Shown: one piece after another, positions 31,691-41,063 of the stretch
How the letters are laid out: every line of letters begins with the position of its first letter
Numbering within the stretch: position 1 is the stretch's first letter
Made by a program: the position numbers and the translations under genes
Notes under the pieces: generated by a model
Databases searched by the model: none
The model's input: only the letters and a program-made list of their open reading frames with translations
What the model was told of the DNA's origin: nothing
Origin: Duganella radicis
GTDB taxonomy: Bacteria; Pseudomonadota; Gammaproteobacteria; Burkholderiales; Burkholderiaceae_D
DNA length: 64,000 bases
NCBI RefSeq assembly: GCF_009720825.1
Contig: NZ_WNKY01000013.1
Span: forward strand, 1 to 64,000
Direction of reading: 5' to 3'

Positions 31691-32194
31691 ATGAAGTCTG
31701 TTGCCGCATTCCTGGTCTCTGCTTTGCTCGCGGGCGCCGTTCAGGCCGCCACCGCCAATCCCGACGCCGCGCAAATCAAGGCCGCCCATGATTTGCTCGC
31801 CGCCATGCAGGCCGAGAAGATGATGCGCATGACCGCCGGCATGAGCAAGTACGCCTCGCCCGAGCAGCGCAAGCAGGTGATGGACAAGGTCATCAATCTG
31901 CAACCGGAGTTCGTCTACAACAAGCTGGCCACGCCGGTGGCCAAGCTGCTCAGCACCGAGACCTCGCTGGAGATGACCCGTTTCTATCAGTCCAGCTACG
32001 GCAAGAAGGTACTGCACGATACCTATAACAGCGGCGCCCAGCTGTATCCCAGCGCGCCCAAGCCGACCGCCGCTGAACAGGCCGAGTTGAAGAAGCCGGC
32101 CTACCTCAAGGCCGACCAGGAATTCAAGGCCAATGAACAGGCCATCCACCACGAAACCTTCGTGTTGCTGAAAGAAGTCATCAACGGCAAGTAA
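31691..32194 (+). CDS. DUF2059 domain exported protein
   Basis: The 167-residue protein has a signal peptide (about 1-19, ending AVQAAT). Its helical body resembles DUF2059: AHDLLAAMQAEKMMRMTAGM, LSTETSLEMTRFYQSSYGKKVL. Function is unknown; the domain is found in many periplasmic proteins. A GGAGAT precedes the start. It follows the SIMPL gene by 42 bases and converges with the SEC-C gene, only 3 bases between stops. Confidence 0.83.
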   Translation: MKSVAAFLVSALLAGAVQAATANPDAAQIKAAHDLLAAMQAEKMMRMTAGMSKYASPEQRKQVMDKVINLQPEFVYNKLATPVAKLLSTETSLEMTRFYQSSYGKKVLHDTYNSGAQLYPSAPKPTAAEQAELKKPAYLKADQEFKANEQAIHHETFVLLKEVINGK

Positions 32195-32197
32195 GCC

Positions 32198-32737
32198 TTA
32201 GCCGCAGCACTTCTTGAATTTTTGTCCGCTGCCGCAAGGGCAGGGGTCGTTGCGGCCAACCTTGGCCGCCTTGGCGTGCGGCGCGTGGAAGAAGGCGTTG
32301 ATCCCGATGACCGACGGCGTCACCTTGGCGGCGTTTACCGGCGCCGCGAACGGCACCAGCAACGCCGGCTGCTGCGCGCGCAGCGGCGCCCACGCCTCGG
32401 CCGCCAGCTGCACGCCTTGCAGGAAGCCGGCGCACCAGGCCTCGGCGGTCCAGCTGCCGCCGCATTCGTAGATCGGCTCGAAGCTGCCGGGATCTTTTTT
32501 CATCCACGTCCGCATGTAGGCGTGATGGCGCAGCACCAGCGCCTGCGCCTCCGCGTTGCCTTGCGCGCCGCCCCACACCAGCGGCAGCCACGCCTCTGGC
32601 GCCACCTCCAGCGGACCGACCGCCAGCGCCGTCAGCAAGCCTTCCAGCCTGGCGACATCCATCGATTGCGGGCCGATGGCAAGCAGCAATTCGTCGAGTT
32701 GATCGTATTCGTCGTCGTTCAGCGGGATGGTGTTCAT
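32198..32737 (-). CDS. YecA/UPF0149 family protein with SEC-C zinc motif
   Basis: The 179-residue protein has an N-terminal UPF0149 helical domain ([35 protein letters not shown]). It ends in the SEC-C motif [18 protein letters not shown], which binds zinc, as at the end of SecA. Such proteins may bind ribosomes or SecA substrates, but a role here is inference. The ATG at 32737 has GGAAGC upstream; a longer frame to 32830 lacks a site. Confidence 0.9.
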   Translation of the reverse strand: MNTIPLNDDEYDQLDELLLAIGPQSMDVARLEGLLTALAVGPLEVAPEAWLPLVWGGAQGNAEAQALVLRHHAYMRTWMKKDPGSFEPIYECGGSWTAEAWCAGFLQGVQLAAEAWAPLRAQQPALLVPFAAPVNAAKVTPSVIGINAFFHAPHAKAAKVGRNDPCPCGSGQKFKKCCG

Positions 32738-32895
32738 GGCGTGCTTCCGGTGCAAAAGCCGCCATTGTATGCGATCCGGCCGACTGGCTCTGGCGCCGCC
32801 CGGCGTGCGCCATCGCACCTCGGGCGGCATTTTTGTCTTTGCTATCGCGCCGCCTTGGCCGACACTGAAAACATCCCCATCGCAAGGAGCTCAGC

Positions 32896-33030
32896 ATGCA
32901 CAGCACCCCCGATCCCGAAGTGCCACCGCCGCAGCCGGAAAAAGATCCGCCACCCGACAACACGCCACCGTCGCCGGAACACGCGCCGATCGAAGAACCC
33001 GAGCCGCCGCGGCCGCCCATGAAAACTTGA
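32896..33030 (+). CDS. Small proline-rich protein, unknown
   Basis: This 44-residue frame starts at an ATG 6 bases after AAGGAG and ends at TGA 33028-33030. About 40% of residues are Pro and many are acidic (PDPEVPPPQPEKDPPPDN). No signal peptide or membrane segment is seen. The good ribosome site argues for translation; composition argues for a disordered linker-like peptide. I do not recognise it. Confidence 0.5.
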   Translation: MHSTPDPEVPPPQPEKDPPPDNTPPSPEHAPIEEPEPPRPPMKT

Positions 33031-33060
33031 CGATAAACTATGTGGCTGTGTGCGCCGGCG

Positions 33061-33088
33061 TACCGTCCGTTGTGTGGAACGGACGGTA
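33061..33088. other. Perfect 11-bp hairpin in the 33031-33221 spacer
   Basis: TACCGTCCGTT-GTGTGG-AACGGACGGTA forms an uninterrupted 11-bp stem with a 6-base loop, 30 bases after the proline-rich gene. Only TT follows, so it is a poor intrinsic terminator. It could stabilise a transcript or bind a dimeric regulator. A TATAAT at 33177-33182 further on may be the -10 of the next small gene. Confidence 0.55.
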
Positions 33089-33221
33089 TTCTGGTTCCAC
33101 GCCTCTTAACGTTGCCCAATGGATACATATTTTCCTATTTGTGTTGGTCGTCACACAGCGGCACTGAAAGAGTTTCTATAATTTAGTCATGTCGTTGGTT
33201 TTCTGATCACGGAGGGCAATC

Positions 33222-33362
33222 ATGGGCAACTCACTGCACAATAAAATCTATCTCGGCCGCCGCACCGTCGCGCTGAGCACCAAGCGTGTACAAGCCATGA
33301 TTTGCATCGCAGCGTTTGCCAGCGTCGGCCTGGCGTGGCTGATTATCCGAGCGTTCCAGTAA
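33222..33362 (+). CDS. Small single-pass membrane protein, unknown
   Basis: This 46-residue protein starts at an ATG behind GGAGGG (5 bases spacing) and ends at TAA 33360-33362. Residues about 25-43 form one membrane helix (AMICIAAFASVGLAWLII), preceded by a basic segment (GRRTVALSTKR), so the N-terminus should lie in the cytosol. A TATAAT at 33177 may drive it. I do not recognise the family. Confidence 0.6.
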   Translation: MGNSLHNKIYLGRRTVALSTKRVQAMICIAAFASVGLAWLIIRAFQ

Positions 33363-33444
33363 GCGCTCCCGCAAGCTCTTTATTGCCATTGCCGCCGGCC
33401 CCGCGTACCATGTGGGCCGCAGCATCTCTTATGGAAAAATGGCA

Positions 33445-33810
33445 ATGAAGAACGAAAAATTCACGCAGGACGAGTACGACGCCCTCGACGAAGTCAAACG
33501 CGGCATCAAGGGGGATCGCGTCAGCGCCTGTGTGGGCCGCAACAGCAAGCGCCTGTCCGGCCTCAAGCTGATCAGCATCGCCCGCAACGGCCGCATCACG
33601 CTGACCGACAAGGGCGAGCAGACCATCTTCCTGCGCCGCTGCGTGCTGGCCCTGCGCGCGCTGGCGGAACAGCCCGGCGCGGCCATCGACGCCGACGTGG
33701 CGCTGTTCCTCGGCAAGAAATCCCACATCCTCGAACGGGCCGAAGGCGGCTTCGACATCAGCGACAAGGGCAGGGAGTCGCTGGCCGACATCCTCAGCCA
33801 GGGTCACTGA
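33445..33810 (+). CDS. Conserved hypothetical protein, possible winged-helix fold
   Basis: The 121-residue protein begins MKNEKFTQDEYDALDEVKRG; a Met two codons earlier (33439) is a close alternative, since GGA lies 9 or 3 bases upstream respectively. The segment LISIARNGRITLTDKGEQ resembles the wing and the following helix of MarR-like winged-helix proteins, but the recognition helix is not clear. A strong terminator follows. Function is unknown. Confidence 0.65.
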   Translation: MKNEKFTQDEYDALDEVKRGIKGDRVSACVGRNSKRLSGLKLISIARNGRITLTDKGEQTIFLRRCVLALRALAEQPGAAIDADVALFLGKKSHILERAEGGFDISDKGRESLADILSQGH

Positions 33811-33811
33811 T

Positions 33812-33839
33812 AAAAACGCTCCTCCGGAGCGTTTTTTTT
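33812..33839 (+). terminator. Intrinsic terminator after the hypothetical gene
   Basis: AAAAACGCTCC/GGAGCGTTTTT (33812-33822 with 33826-33836) with a TCC loop and a run of eight T. Confidence 0.93.
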
Positions 33840-33877
33840 GTTGTAATGTAGAGCTATAACAAAAATCAGGGACTGCC

Positions 33878-36800
33878 ATGAAAGTCGCCACGCTGCAAAA
33901 GTTTCGCAAACTGTTCGGTGTGCTGGTGGCGGCCGTGGTGTTGGTGTTGCTGGTCGTCTCGCTGTTTGTGGTACACGTGCTCAACCAGAGCCGCCTGCGC
34001 TACTACGCCAGCGCCGAGGAAACCTCGCACAACCTCGCCATCTCGCTGGAAAACTTCCTGCACGCCCATTTCCAGGCGGTCGACCTGGCCATGCGCCGCG
34101 CCGACCTGGAGTTCCGCACCCTGCACCAGGAACGCCGCTTCGACGACGACAAGTTCAGCGCCTACCTGCGCAGCCTGAAAGAACGCCTGCCGCACGCGCA
34201 GGCGCTGCGCGGCTCCAACGCCGCCGGCCTGGTGATCTACGGCGAGCAGGTCGACCTGTCCAATCCGCAGGACCTGACCATCCGTGAATTCTATGCGCGG
34301 GTGCGGAACGAGCATCAGCTGGTGTTCGGCATCCCGGTCAAGTCGCGCATCAGCGGCGAATGGGTGCTGCCGCTGATCTATCCGCTGACCCTGCCGAACG
34401 GCGCCTTTGGCGGCACCGCCTATGTGTTGATGAACAGCGCCCGCATCAGCGAGGCGTTTGCCGCGCTGAACGTCGGCGCGCATGGCTCCATCGTCCTGAT
34501 GGACGAGAAGAAGCGCGTGCTGCACCGCTATCCGGAAGTGCCGGACATGGCGTTTGGCAGCACCATCAAGGTCAATCCGCCTACCCAGGCCCTGCTGGAC
34601 GGCAAGCAGAATCGGGCCAGCTATACCGTGGTCAGCCCGCGTGACGGGCTGGAGCGCACGATCAGCGTGGAGAAGGTGGGCGTGTATCCGGTCTACGTGG
34701 TGGTGGGCCTGGCCAGCAGCGACTTCCTGGCGCCGTGGTACAAGGAGGCGCGCAACGCCGCCATCTTCCTTGGATTGCTGACCGGACTGGCGCTGGCGCT
34801 GCTGCTGGGGGTGCGCTATGGCCTGAACAAGCAGTATCAGGCGGTGCAGCAGTTGGTGGAGGCCGACCGCGCGCTGCAAAGCTCGCTGGCCCGGTTGACC
34901 GCCTCGGAATCGCGCTGGCGCTCGCTGACCGAGGGCTTGCCGCAAATGGTGTGGACCGCCACGCCGGCATTGCGCATCGACTTCCTCAGCCACCACTGGG
35001 CCGGCTTCAGCGGTGTGCCGGCCGCGCAGCTGATCGCCAGCGGCGACTGGTCGCGGGTGATCCACCCGGACGACATGGCGGCCCTCACCGCCGCCTGGCA
35101 GCGGGCGCGGCTGGAAGGCGACCAGTTCCGCTGCGACTGCCGCCTGCGGCGCCACGACGGCGAGTGGCGCATCTTCGACAATTACGCGCTGCCGCAGCGC
35201 GACGCCAGCGGCGCCATCCTCGGCTGGGTGGGTAGCAGCACCGACAGCACCGAGCTGCGCACCGCGCACGCCGAGCTGGTGCGGGCCAAGGAGGCGGCCG
35301 ACCAGGCCGGCCGCGCCAAGTCCGACTTCGTGGCCAATATGAGCCACGAGATCCGCTCGCCGATGAACGCGGTGCTGGGCATGCTGCAACTGCTGCGCCA
35401 GACCGGCATGAGCGGGCGCCAGCAGGATTACGTCGACAAGGCGCACGCCGCCGCCAGCGCCTTGCTGGGCTTGCTGAACGACGTGCTGGACTTCTCCAAA
35501 GTGGAGGCCGGCAAGCTGGCGCTCGATCCGCATCCGTTCCGGCTCGACAAGCTGTGGCGCGACCTGGCGGTGATCCTGTCGGCCAATGTGGGCGCCAAGG
35601 ATATCGAGGTGCTGTTCCGCGTGGCGCCGGAGCTGCCGGCGATGGTGGTGGGCGACGCGCTGCGCTTGCAGCAGATCCTGCTCAACCTGGCGGGCAACGC
35701 CATCAAGTTCACCGAGCGCGGCGAGGTGGTGGTGTCGGCCCAGCTGGTGGCGCAGGATGCGCGCAGCCTGTCGGTGGCGTTTGCCATCCGCGACACCGGC
35801 ATCGGCATCGCGCCCGAGCAGTGCCTGCACATCTTCGACGGCTTTTCCCAGGCCGAGGCCTCGACCGCGCGCCGCTATGGCGGCACCGGACTGGGGCTGG
35901 CCATCAGCCAGCGGCTGGTGCGGCTGATGGGCGGCACGCTGCGCGTGGTGAGCGAGGTGGGGCATGGCAGCGTGTTCGATTTCACGGTCGAATTCGGCCG
36001 CGCCGAAGCGCCGCCCGCAGCGCAGCCGGCATTGCCGCCGGCGCAGGATGCGCTGATGCGCGACCTGTCCTGCCTAGTGGTGGACGACAATCCGGTGGCG
36101 CGCACCGTGCTGCGCGAGATGGCGTCCTCGTTTGGCTGGAAGGTGGACGTGGCCGCCGACGGCTACGAGGCGCTGGACGCCATCGCCGCCCGCGTCGCGC
36201 GCGGCAAGGCCTACGACGTGGTGTTCATCGACTGGCGCATGCCGGCGCTGGACGGCTGGGAAACCAGCTGCCGCATCCGCCAGCTGTCGCCGGAGGGCAA
36301 GACGCCGCTGATCGTGATGGTGACCGCGCACGACCGCGAACTGCTGGCGCAGCGCCAACACGAGATGGGGCCAGTGCTGGATGGCTTCGTGGTCAAGCCG
36401 GTGACGGCCTCGATGTTGTTCGACGCGGTGGCCGACGCGCGGCTGGAGCACCGCAAGCCGCCGGCGGCCACGCTGGCCTCGTTGCGGCGGCTGGAGGGCG
36501 TGCGCCTGCTGCTGGTGGAGGACAATCCGGCCAACCAGCAGGTGGCCAGCGAGCTGCTGGGCCATGAGGGGGCGCAGGTGCTGGTGGCCAGTTCCGGGCA
36601 AATGGCCCTGGGCCTGCTGTCGCGTCCAGGGCCGCTGCCGGAACTGATCCTGATGGATATCCAGATGCCGGAGATGGACGGCTATCAGACCACGCGCGCC
36701 ATCCAGGGCAAGCTGGGCCTGGCGACGCCGCCCATCGTGGCGATGACGGCCAACGCGCTGGCGGCCGACCGCATCGCCGCGCTGGAGGCCGGCATGGTCG

Positions 36801-37282
36801 ATCACATCGGCAAACCGTTCGACCTGGCGCAACTGATCGCGGTGATCCTCAAGCATGCGCGCCAGCTCGACCCGGCGCCGGCACCCGCGCCGGTGTCCGC
36901 GGCGCCAGCCGGCGAGGGCGGGGCCGTGCCGTTGCCGGACGCCGGCTTGAACAGCGCCGCCGCCCTGAAGCGGCTGGGCGGGCTGGAATCGATTTACCTG
37001 ATCGCCCTGCGCAGTTTTGTGGCGGAGGCCGGCAAGCTGGCCGAACAGCTCAGCTTGGCGCGCGGCGAGCGGGACCTGGCGCTGGCCCTGCCGGCGCTGC
37101 ACACGCTGAAAGGCCTGGCCGGCACGGTCGGCGCCGACCGTCTCGCCACGCTGAGCCAGCTGGCCGAGCGCGCCCTGCGCCAGGATGGCGCCGACTGGGC
37201 GCCGCTGGATCTGGTGCTGGAGGCCTGTCCCGGCGTGGCCGGCGAGATCGCGTCGCTGCTGACCGATAACCTGCGGCGCTGA
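33878..37282 (+). CDS. Hybrid sensor histidine kinase with two receivers and Hpt
   Basis: The 1134-residue inner-membrane protein has a helix at about 13-35, a periplasmic Cache-like sensor (about 36-290) and a second helix (about 292-315). A PAS domain follows (about 342-460), then HisKA with His in NMSHEIRSPMN and HATPase_c (NAIKFTERGE, DTGIGI, GTGLGLAIS). Two receivers carry phospho-Asp in VVFIDWRMPALDG and ELILMDIQMPEMDG. The C-terminal Hpt has His in HTLKGLAGTVGA. All phosphorelay residues are present, as in BarA-type kinases. No dedicated response regulator is adjacent, so output probably goes elsewhere. The ligand is unknown. Confidence 0.93.
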   Translation: MKVATLQKFRKLFGVLVAAVVLVLLVVSLFVVHVLNQSRLRYYASAEETSHNLAISLENFLHAHFQAVDLAMRRADLEFRTLHQERRFDDDKFSAYLRSLKERLPHAQALRGSNAAGLVIYGEQVDLSNPQDLTIREFYARVRNEHQLVFGIPVKSRISGEWVLPLIYPLTLPNGAFGGTAYVLMNSARISEAFAALNVGAHGSIVLMDEKKRVLHRYPEVPDMAFGSTIKVNPPTQALLDGKQNRASYTVVSPRDGLERTISVEKVGVYPVYVVVGLASSDFLAPWYKEARNAAIFLGLLTGLALALLLGVRYGLNKQYQAVQQLVEADRALQSSLARLTASESRWRSLTEGLPQMVWTATPALRIDFLSHHWAGFSGVPAAQLIASGDWSRVIHPDDMAALTAAWQRARLEGDQFRCDCRLRRHDGEWRIFDNYALPQRDASGAILGWVGSSTDSTELRTAHAELVRAKEAADQAGRAKSDFVANMSHEIRSPMNAVLGMLQLLRQTGMSGRQQDYVDKAHAAASALLGLLNDVLDFSKVEAGKLALDPHPFRLDKLWRDLAVILSANVGAKDIEVLFRVAPELPAMVVGDALRLQQILLNLAGNAIKFTERGEVVVSAQLVAQDARSLSVAFAIRDTGIGIAPEQCLHIFDGFSQAEASTARRYGGTGLGLAISQRLVRLMGGTLRVVSEVGHGSVFDFTVEFGRAEAPPAAQPALPPAQDALMRDLSCLVVDDNPVARTVLREMASSFGWKVDVAADGYEALDAIAARVARGKAYDVVFIDWRMPALDGWETSCRIRQLSPEGKTPLIVMVTAHDRELLAQRQHEMGPVLDGFVVKPVTASMLFDAVADARLEHRKPPAATLASLRRLEGVRLLLVEDNPANQQVASELLGHEGAQVLVASSGQMALGLLSRPGPLPELILMDIQMPEMDGYQTTRAIQGKLGLATPPIVAMTANALAADRIAALEAGMVDHIGKPFDLAQLIAVILKHARQLDPAPAPAPVSAAPAGEGGAVPLPDAGLNSAAALKRLGGLESIYLIALRSFVAEAGKLAEQLSLARGERDLALALPALHTLKGLAGTVGADRLATLSQLAERALRQDGADWAPLDLVLEACPGVAGEIASLLTDNLRR

Positions 37283-37358
37283 CTTGATCCCGATTTAACT
37301 ATTTGCGATTGGCAAGCTTAGCGGATAGCATGCTGTTAATCACAAAAGGAGCTAGGCA

Positions 37359-37838
37359 ATGGAAAAACCGATGAACTGGGTGGAGCACGAACTGAGCATG
37401 ACGGTGTTGATGACGCCGGACATGGCCAATTTCTCTGGCAACGTCCACGGCGGCACGATTCTGAAGTATCTCGACAGCGTGGCCTACGCCTGCGCCAGCC
37501 GTTACTCCGGCAGCTATGTGGTGACGCTGTCGGTGGACCAGGTCATGTTCCTGCAACCGATCCATGTGGGCGAACTGGTGACCTTCCTGGCCTCGATCAA
37601 CCACACCGGCCGCACCTCGATGGAGGTTGGCATCCGCGTGGTGACGGAAAACATCCAGCAGCGCCTGGTGCGCCATGCCAACAGCTGCTACTTCACCATG
37701 GTGGCGGTGGACTCCAACCGCAAGCCGGTGGAAGTACCGACGCTGGTGCCGCAAACCGAGGAACAAAAGCAGCGCTGGGAGCAGGCCCTGCTGCGCAAGC
37801 AGGCGCGCCAGATGGTGCACGGCAACCGCAAGAAATAA
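37359..37838 (+). CDS. Acyl-CoA thioesterase, hot-dog fold (YciA-like)
   Basis: The 159-residue protein shows the hot-dog fold signature NFSGNVHGGTILKYLDSVAYACASRYSG, where the Asp and helix contact the thioester, and HTGRTSMEVGIRV. A Lys/Arg-rich tail follows. It hydrolyses acyl-CoA to free acid and CoA in the cytosol; chain preference cannot be read. AGGAG lies before the start. It stands alone between the kinase and the RidA gene. Confidence 0.92.
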   Translation: MEKPMNWVEHELSMTVLMTPDMANFSGNVHGGTILKYLDSVAYACASRYSGSYVVTLSVDQVMFLQPIHVGELVTFLASINHTGRTSMEVGIRVVTENIQQRLVRHANSCYFTMVAVDSNRKPVEVPTLVPQTEEQKQRWEQALLRKQARQMVHGNRKK

Positions 37839-37953
37839 AGCGGTGCCGGCGCCTCTGTAAAAGGAGATAGGTGCCCAGCCTATATCTGGTGACGCGGCCG
37901 CGCCGCTGTTTGACTATGCTTGCCTCTCGATTGACTTATGCGAGAAGGAAGCA

Positions 37954-38400
37954 ATGACTACCACGTTAAACAAGCAGACCGCCAACCTGGGCGTGGCCTG
38001 GGAGGGCATCTACGGCTACGCCCAGGCGGTCAAGGTGAAAGACACCATTTACATCTCGGGCCAGCTCAGTCACGACGCCGCGGGCAATCTGGTGGCGCCG
38101 GCGGCGCTGGGCGCCGATGGCAAGCCGCGCGATTTCGACGCCATGGCGGCGCAGATGCGCCAGACCTATGTGAACGCGGTCGCGCTGCTGAAGCAATTTG
38201 GCGCCACCCTCGACAACGTGGTGGAGGAAACCTTGTTTGTGCTGGATGTCGACGCCGCCTTCAAGGTGGCCGGCGAGGTGCGCAAGGAAGCTTATGCCAG
38301 CGCGCAACCGGCGATTGCCAGCAATTTGATCGGGGTGTCACGGCTGGCGTTTCCCGAACAGTTGATCGAGATCACTTTCCGCGCCGTTCTGCCGGATTGA
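37954..38400 (+). CDS. RidA family protein (imine/enamine deaminase-like)
   Basis: The 148-residue protein has the RidA/YjgF chorismate-mutase-like fold with IYISGQLSHDAAGNL, ALLKQFGATLDNVVEETLFV and the C-terminal IEITFRAVLP. RidA proteins hydrolyse reactive imines from PLP enzymes when the active-site Arg is kept. The Arg of the usual RSA/CRV signature near the end appears to be replaced in SRLAFPEQLIEITF, so membership in a non-catalytic Rid subgroup is possible. GAGAAGGAAGC precedes the start. Confidence 0.86.
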   Translation: MTTTLNKQTANLGVAWEGIYGYAQAVKVKDTIYISGQLSHDAAGNLVAPAALGADGKPRDFDAMAAQMRQTYVNAVALLKQFGATLDNVVEETLFVLDVDAAFKVAGEVRKEAYASAQPAIASNLIGVSRLAFPEQLIEITFRAVLPD

Positions 38401-38479
38401 ACGCATCAGATATCGACTGGGCGCGTCGATTTCGCTAATATCGGAGGTGTGGCAGCGAAAACCAACCAGGGAGGCCGGC

Positions 38480-38749
38480 ATGGAAATGAAGCGCATCAAT
38501 GCGGGGAAATTGCGGGCCATCGGGTATGACGCGCGTGACAAGCTGTTGCGGGTGGAGTTTGACGACGGCAGCGCCATCGACTATTCCGGCGTGGGCAATG
38601 AGGTGTGGCGCAAGCTGTCGACCTCCGGCTCGGCGTGGAGCTATTACCGCGATAACATCGAGGAAGAGTACACCGGCCGGCGCGGCGTGGTGCGCAAGCC
38701 CACCACGCGCGCCGATCTGGAGAGCCTGTTCAAGGCGCCCGGCGAGTGA
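38480..38749 (+). CDS. KTSC domain protein
   Basis: The 89-residue protein matches the KTSC domain: RAIGYDARDKLLRVEFDDGSAIDYSGV and VWRKLSTSGSAWSYYRDNI. KTSC domains resemble part of lysyl-tRNA synthetase and are found alone or fused to nucleases; their function is unknown. The ATG at 38480 follows GGGAGG by 6 bases. It converges with the exported hydrolase gene, the stops directly abutting. Confidence 0.88.
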   Translation: MEMKRINAGKLRAIGYDARDKLLRVEFDDGSAIDYSGVGNEVWRKLSTSGSAWSYYRDNIEEEYTGRRGVVRKPTTRADLESLFKAPGE

Positions 38750-39712
38750 TTACAGTTTGCCGACCGCGATCACGGCGTCGGCAAACGCTTTGGGCGCTTC
38801 CTGCGGCAGGTTGTGGCCGATGCTCCCGTTGATCTGCTGGTGCTTGTACTTGCCGGTGAAGCGCTTGGCGTAGCTGGCCGGCTCCGGATGCGGGGCGCCG
38901 TTGGCGTCGCCTTCCATGGTGATGGTCGGCACGCTGATAGTCGGCGTCCTGGCCAGCTTGTCCTCCAGTTCCTTGTACCTGGCTTCGCCTGCTTCCAGGC
39001 CGAGGCGCCAGCGGTAGTTGGAAATCGTGATGGCGGCGTGGTCCGGATTCTCCAGCGAGGCGGCGCTGATGTCGTAGGTGGCGTCGGTGAACTGCCATTG
39101 CGGCGAGGCCAGTTTCCAGATCAGCCTGGCGAAATCCTTGTGGTTTTTTTCGTAGCCGGCGCGGCCGCGTTCGGTGGCGAAGTAGAACTGATACCACCAC
39201 TGGAATTCGGCGGCGGGCGGCAGGGGCTGCCTGCCGGCTTCCTGGCTGCCGATCAGGTAGCCGCTCACCGACACCAGGCCCTTCACGCGCTGCGGCCACA
39301 GGGCGGCGATGATATCGGCGGTGCGCGCGCCCCAGTCGTAGCCGGCCAGCGTGGCCTGGTCGATTTTCAGGGCATCCATCAGGGCGACGATATCGGCGGC
39401 CAGCGCGGCCGGCTCGCCGTTGCGCGGCGTGCCGGCGTTGAGGAAGCGGGTGCTGCCGTAGCCGCGCAGGTGCGGGATGATGACGCGGTAGCCGGCCTTG
39501 GTCAGCAGCGGCGCCACGTCGACGTAGCTGTTGATGTCGTAGGGCCAGCCGTGCAGCAGGATCACCACCGGGCCGCTGGCCGGGCCCTGGTCGACATAAC
39601 CCACATTCAGGTCGCCGGCGTTGATCTGTTTAATATCGGTAAAGCCGGCGGCGTGCACGGCGCCTGACCAAGCGAACAGCGCGGCGGCGATGAGATGGCG
39701 GTGTGGTTTCAT
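38750..39712 (-). CDS. Exported alpha/beta hydrolase (epoxide hydrolase-like)
   Basis: The 320-residue protein starts at 39712 with a signal peptide (LIAAALFAWSGAVHAAG). It has the oxyanion motif LLHGWPYDINSYVD, the nucleophile elbow AGYDWGARTADI (Asp) and the catalytic His in GSIGHNLPQEAP. Periplasmic or secreted members of this group hydrolyse epoxides or related substrates, but the substrate is unknown. A longer frame to 39817 has no ribosome site before it and is rejected. It is the second such Asp-nucleophile hydrolase in the window (see 27484). Confidence 0.87.
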   Translation of the reverse strand: MKPHRHLIAAALFAWSGAVHAAGFTDIKQINAGDLNVGYVDQGPASGPVVILLHGWPYDINSYVDVAPLLTKAGYRVIIPHLRGYGSTRFLNAGTPRNGEPAALAADIVALMDALKIDQATLAGYDWGARTADIIAALWPQRVKGLVSVSGYLIGSQEAGRQPLPPAAEFQWWYQFYFATERGRAGYEKNHKDFARLIWKLASPQWQFTDATYDISAASLENPDHAAITISNYRWRLGLEAGEARYKELEDKLARTPTISVPTITMEGDANGAPHPEPASYAKRFTGKYKHQQINGSIGHNLPQEAPKAFADAVIAVGKL

Positions 39713-39752
39713 GAGCGGTCTCCGGTAGGGGATGAAGCAACCCATCTTAGAC

Positions 39753-41063
39753 CTACTCCCGCGCCCGCAAGTCTTTCCGAAGGGAGAGGCCGTTAGTTCT
39801 TTTGGGTAGGTAGGCAAGCAGGGCGGCGCTGGTGATCAGGAGGGCGCCGGCCAGCAGGGGCGTGCGCGCGTCCCGGCTGGTGAGCAGGCCGGCGGTGGCG
39901 GTGCCGGCGGAGCCGGCTGTGATTTTCAGGGCGGCCACCCACAGGAAGATCTGGCCGCGCGCCTTGGCCGGGGCGTATTCGGTGCGGGCGGCCAGGGTTG
40001 CGGCGAAGAAGAAGGCGTTTACGACGCCCGATATCCAGAACAGGCACACGGTCAGTTGCCAGCCGCCGCTCAGCATGATGGCGCACAGGCCGCCGGCGGC
40101 GCCCAGGGCGAGGGCGGTCATCAGGCGGTCCGGGCTGCCGCGCAGGGGACGCAGCATGACGCCGATCGATCCGGTGAGGTTGCCAATGCCGTAGGCGGCG
40201 GTCATGGCCGCGGCGCCGGCCAGCGGGATGCCGAGCCGGCCGCTCATCTGGACTGCGGTGATGGGCAGGGCGGCCATGCTGAACGCCACCAGTACGGTCA
40301 TATAGAGGGTGCGGCGCAGCTTGCCGTCCTGGGCGATCAGGGCGATGGTGCGCCATGCGCCCGGCACGGATTGTGGATTGCCGCCGTGTTCCGGCGCGGC
40401 GTAGGGCAGGCGCATGACCAGCCCGGCGGCCAGGAAGGTGGCGGCGGCCAGGCAGTATGCCGCCAGCGCGGGCGTGGCCCAGGCGGAGACGGCGGCCACG
40501 ATGGACGGGCCGACGGTGCCGCCGATGCCGTAGGTGGCGACGTCCCAGCCTTGGGCGCGGCGCAGGCTGGACGCGGTGATGGCGCTGCCGCCGGTGCCGC
40601 TGCCGTCGGCGCCATCGCCGGCATCGCTGCTGCCGCTGTCGCGCTCCGGGGCTTGGCGGCGGCGCTCGCCGGCGCGGGCGATGGCGGGCAGGCGGGTGCT
40701 GATGCCGCCGGTGAGCAGGGGACCGCACAGGCCGGCCATCGCCAGCAACAAGCCGGTCACGGCCAGCGGGACGTGGCCGTAGCTGGCCACGGCGCCGGCC
40801 AGCGCGGCGGCGTATAGCAGGCAGGCGGTGGCGATCACTTTGCGGCCGTCGTCGGCGAGGTCGATGCGGCGCGCGACGAAGGGGCCCAGCAGGTGCGGTG
40901 CGGTCAGGCAGGCGCCCAGCAGACCGGCAATCTGGCCGCCGTCGCCGCGCGTGGTGGCGAGCAGGACGACCGCCACCACCGCGCCGCCATCCGCCATCCG
41001 CGCCAGCGAAGCCGCCGCGACGTAGCGGGCGAGGGCGCCGCCCGGCGTTGCGACCGCGTTCAC
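39753..41063 (-). CDS. MFS transporter
   Basis: This 436-residue inner-membrane protein has about 12 hydrophobic segments in two halves, with a long hydrophilic loop (about 130-170, rich in Arg, Asp, Gly and Ser) between them. MFS-like segments include YGIGGTVGPSIVAAVSAWATP and the second-half TEYAPAKARGQIFLW. Start: GTG at 41063; the ATG at residue 23 would cut into the first helix. It follows the DapA-like gene by 115 bases on the same strand and may carry that enzyme's substrate (inference). Confidence 0.82.
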   Translation of the reverse strand: MNAVATPGGALARYVAAASLARMADGGAVVAVVLLATTRGDGGQIAGLLGACLTAPHLLGPFVARRIDLADDGRKVIATACLLYAAALAGAVASYGHVPLAVTGLLLAMAGLCGPLLTGGISTRLPAIARAGERRRQAPERDSGSSDAGDGADGSGTGGSAITASSLRRAQGWDVATYGIGGTVGPSIVAAVSAWATPALAAYCLAAATFLAAGLVMRLPYAAPEHGGNPQSVPGAWRTIALIAQDGKLRRTLYMTVLVAFSMAALPITAVQMSGRLGIPLAGAAAMTAAYGIGNLTGSIGVMLRPLRGSPDRLMTALALGAAGGLCAIMLSGGWQLTVCLFWISGVVNAFFFAATLAARTEYAPAKARGQIFLWVAALKITAGSAGTATAGLLTSRDARTPLLAGALLITSAALLAYLPKRTNGLSLRKDLRARE

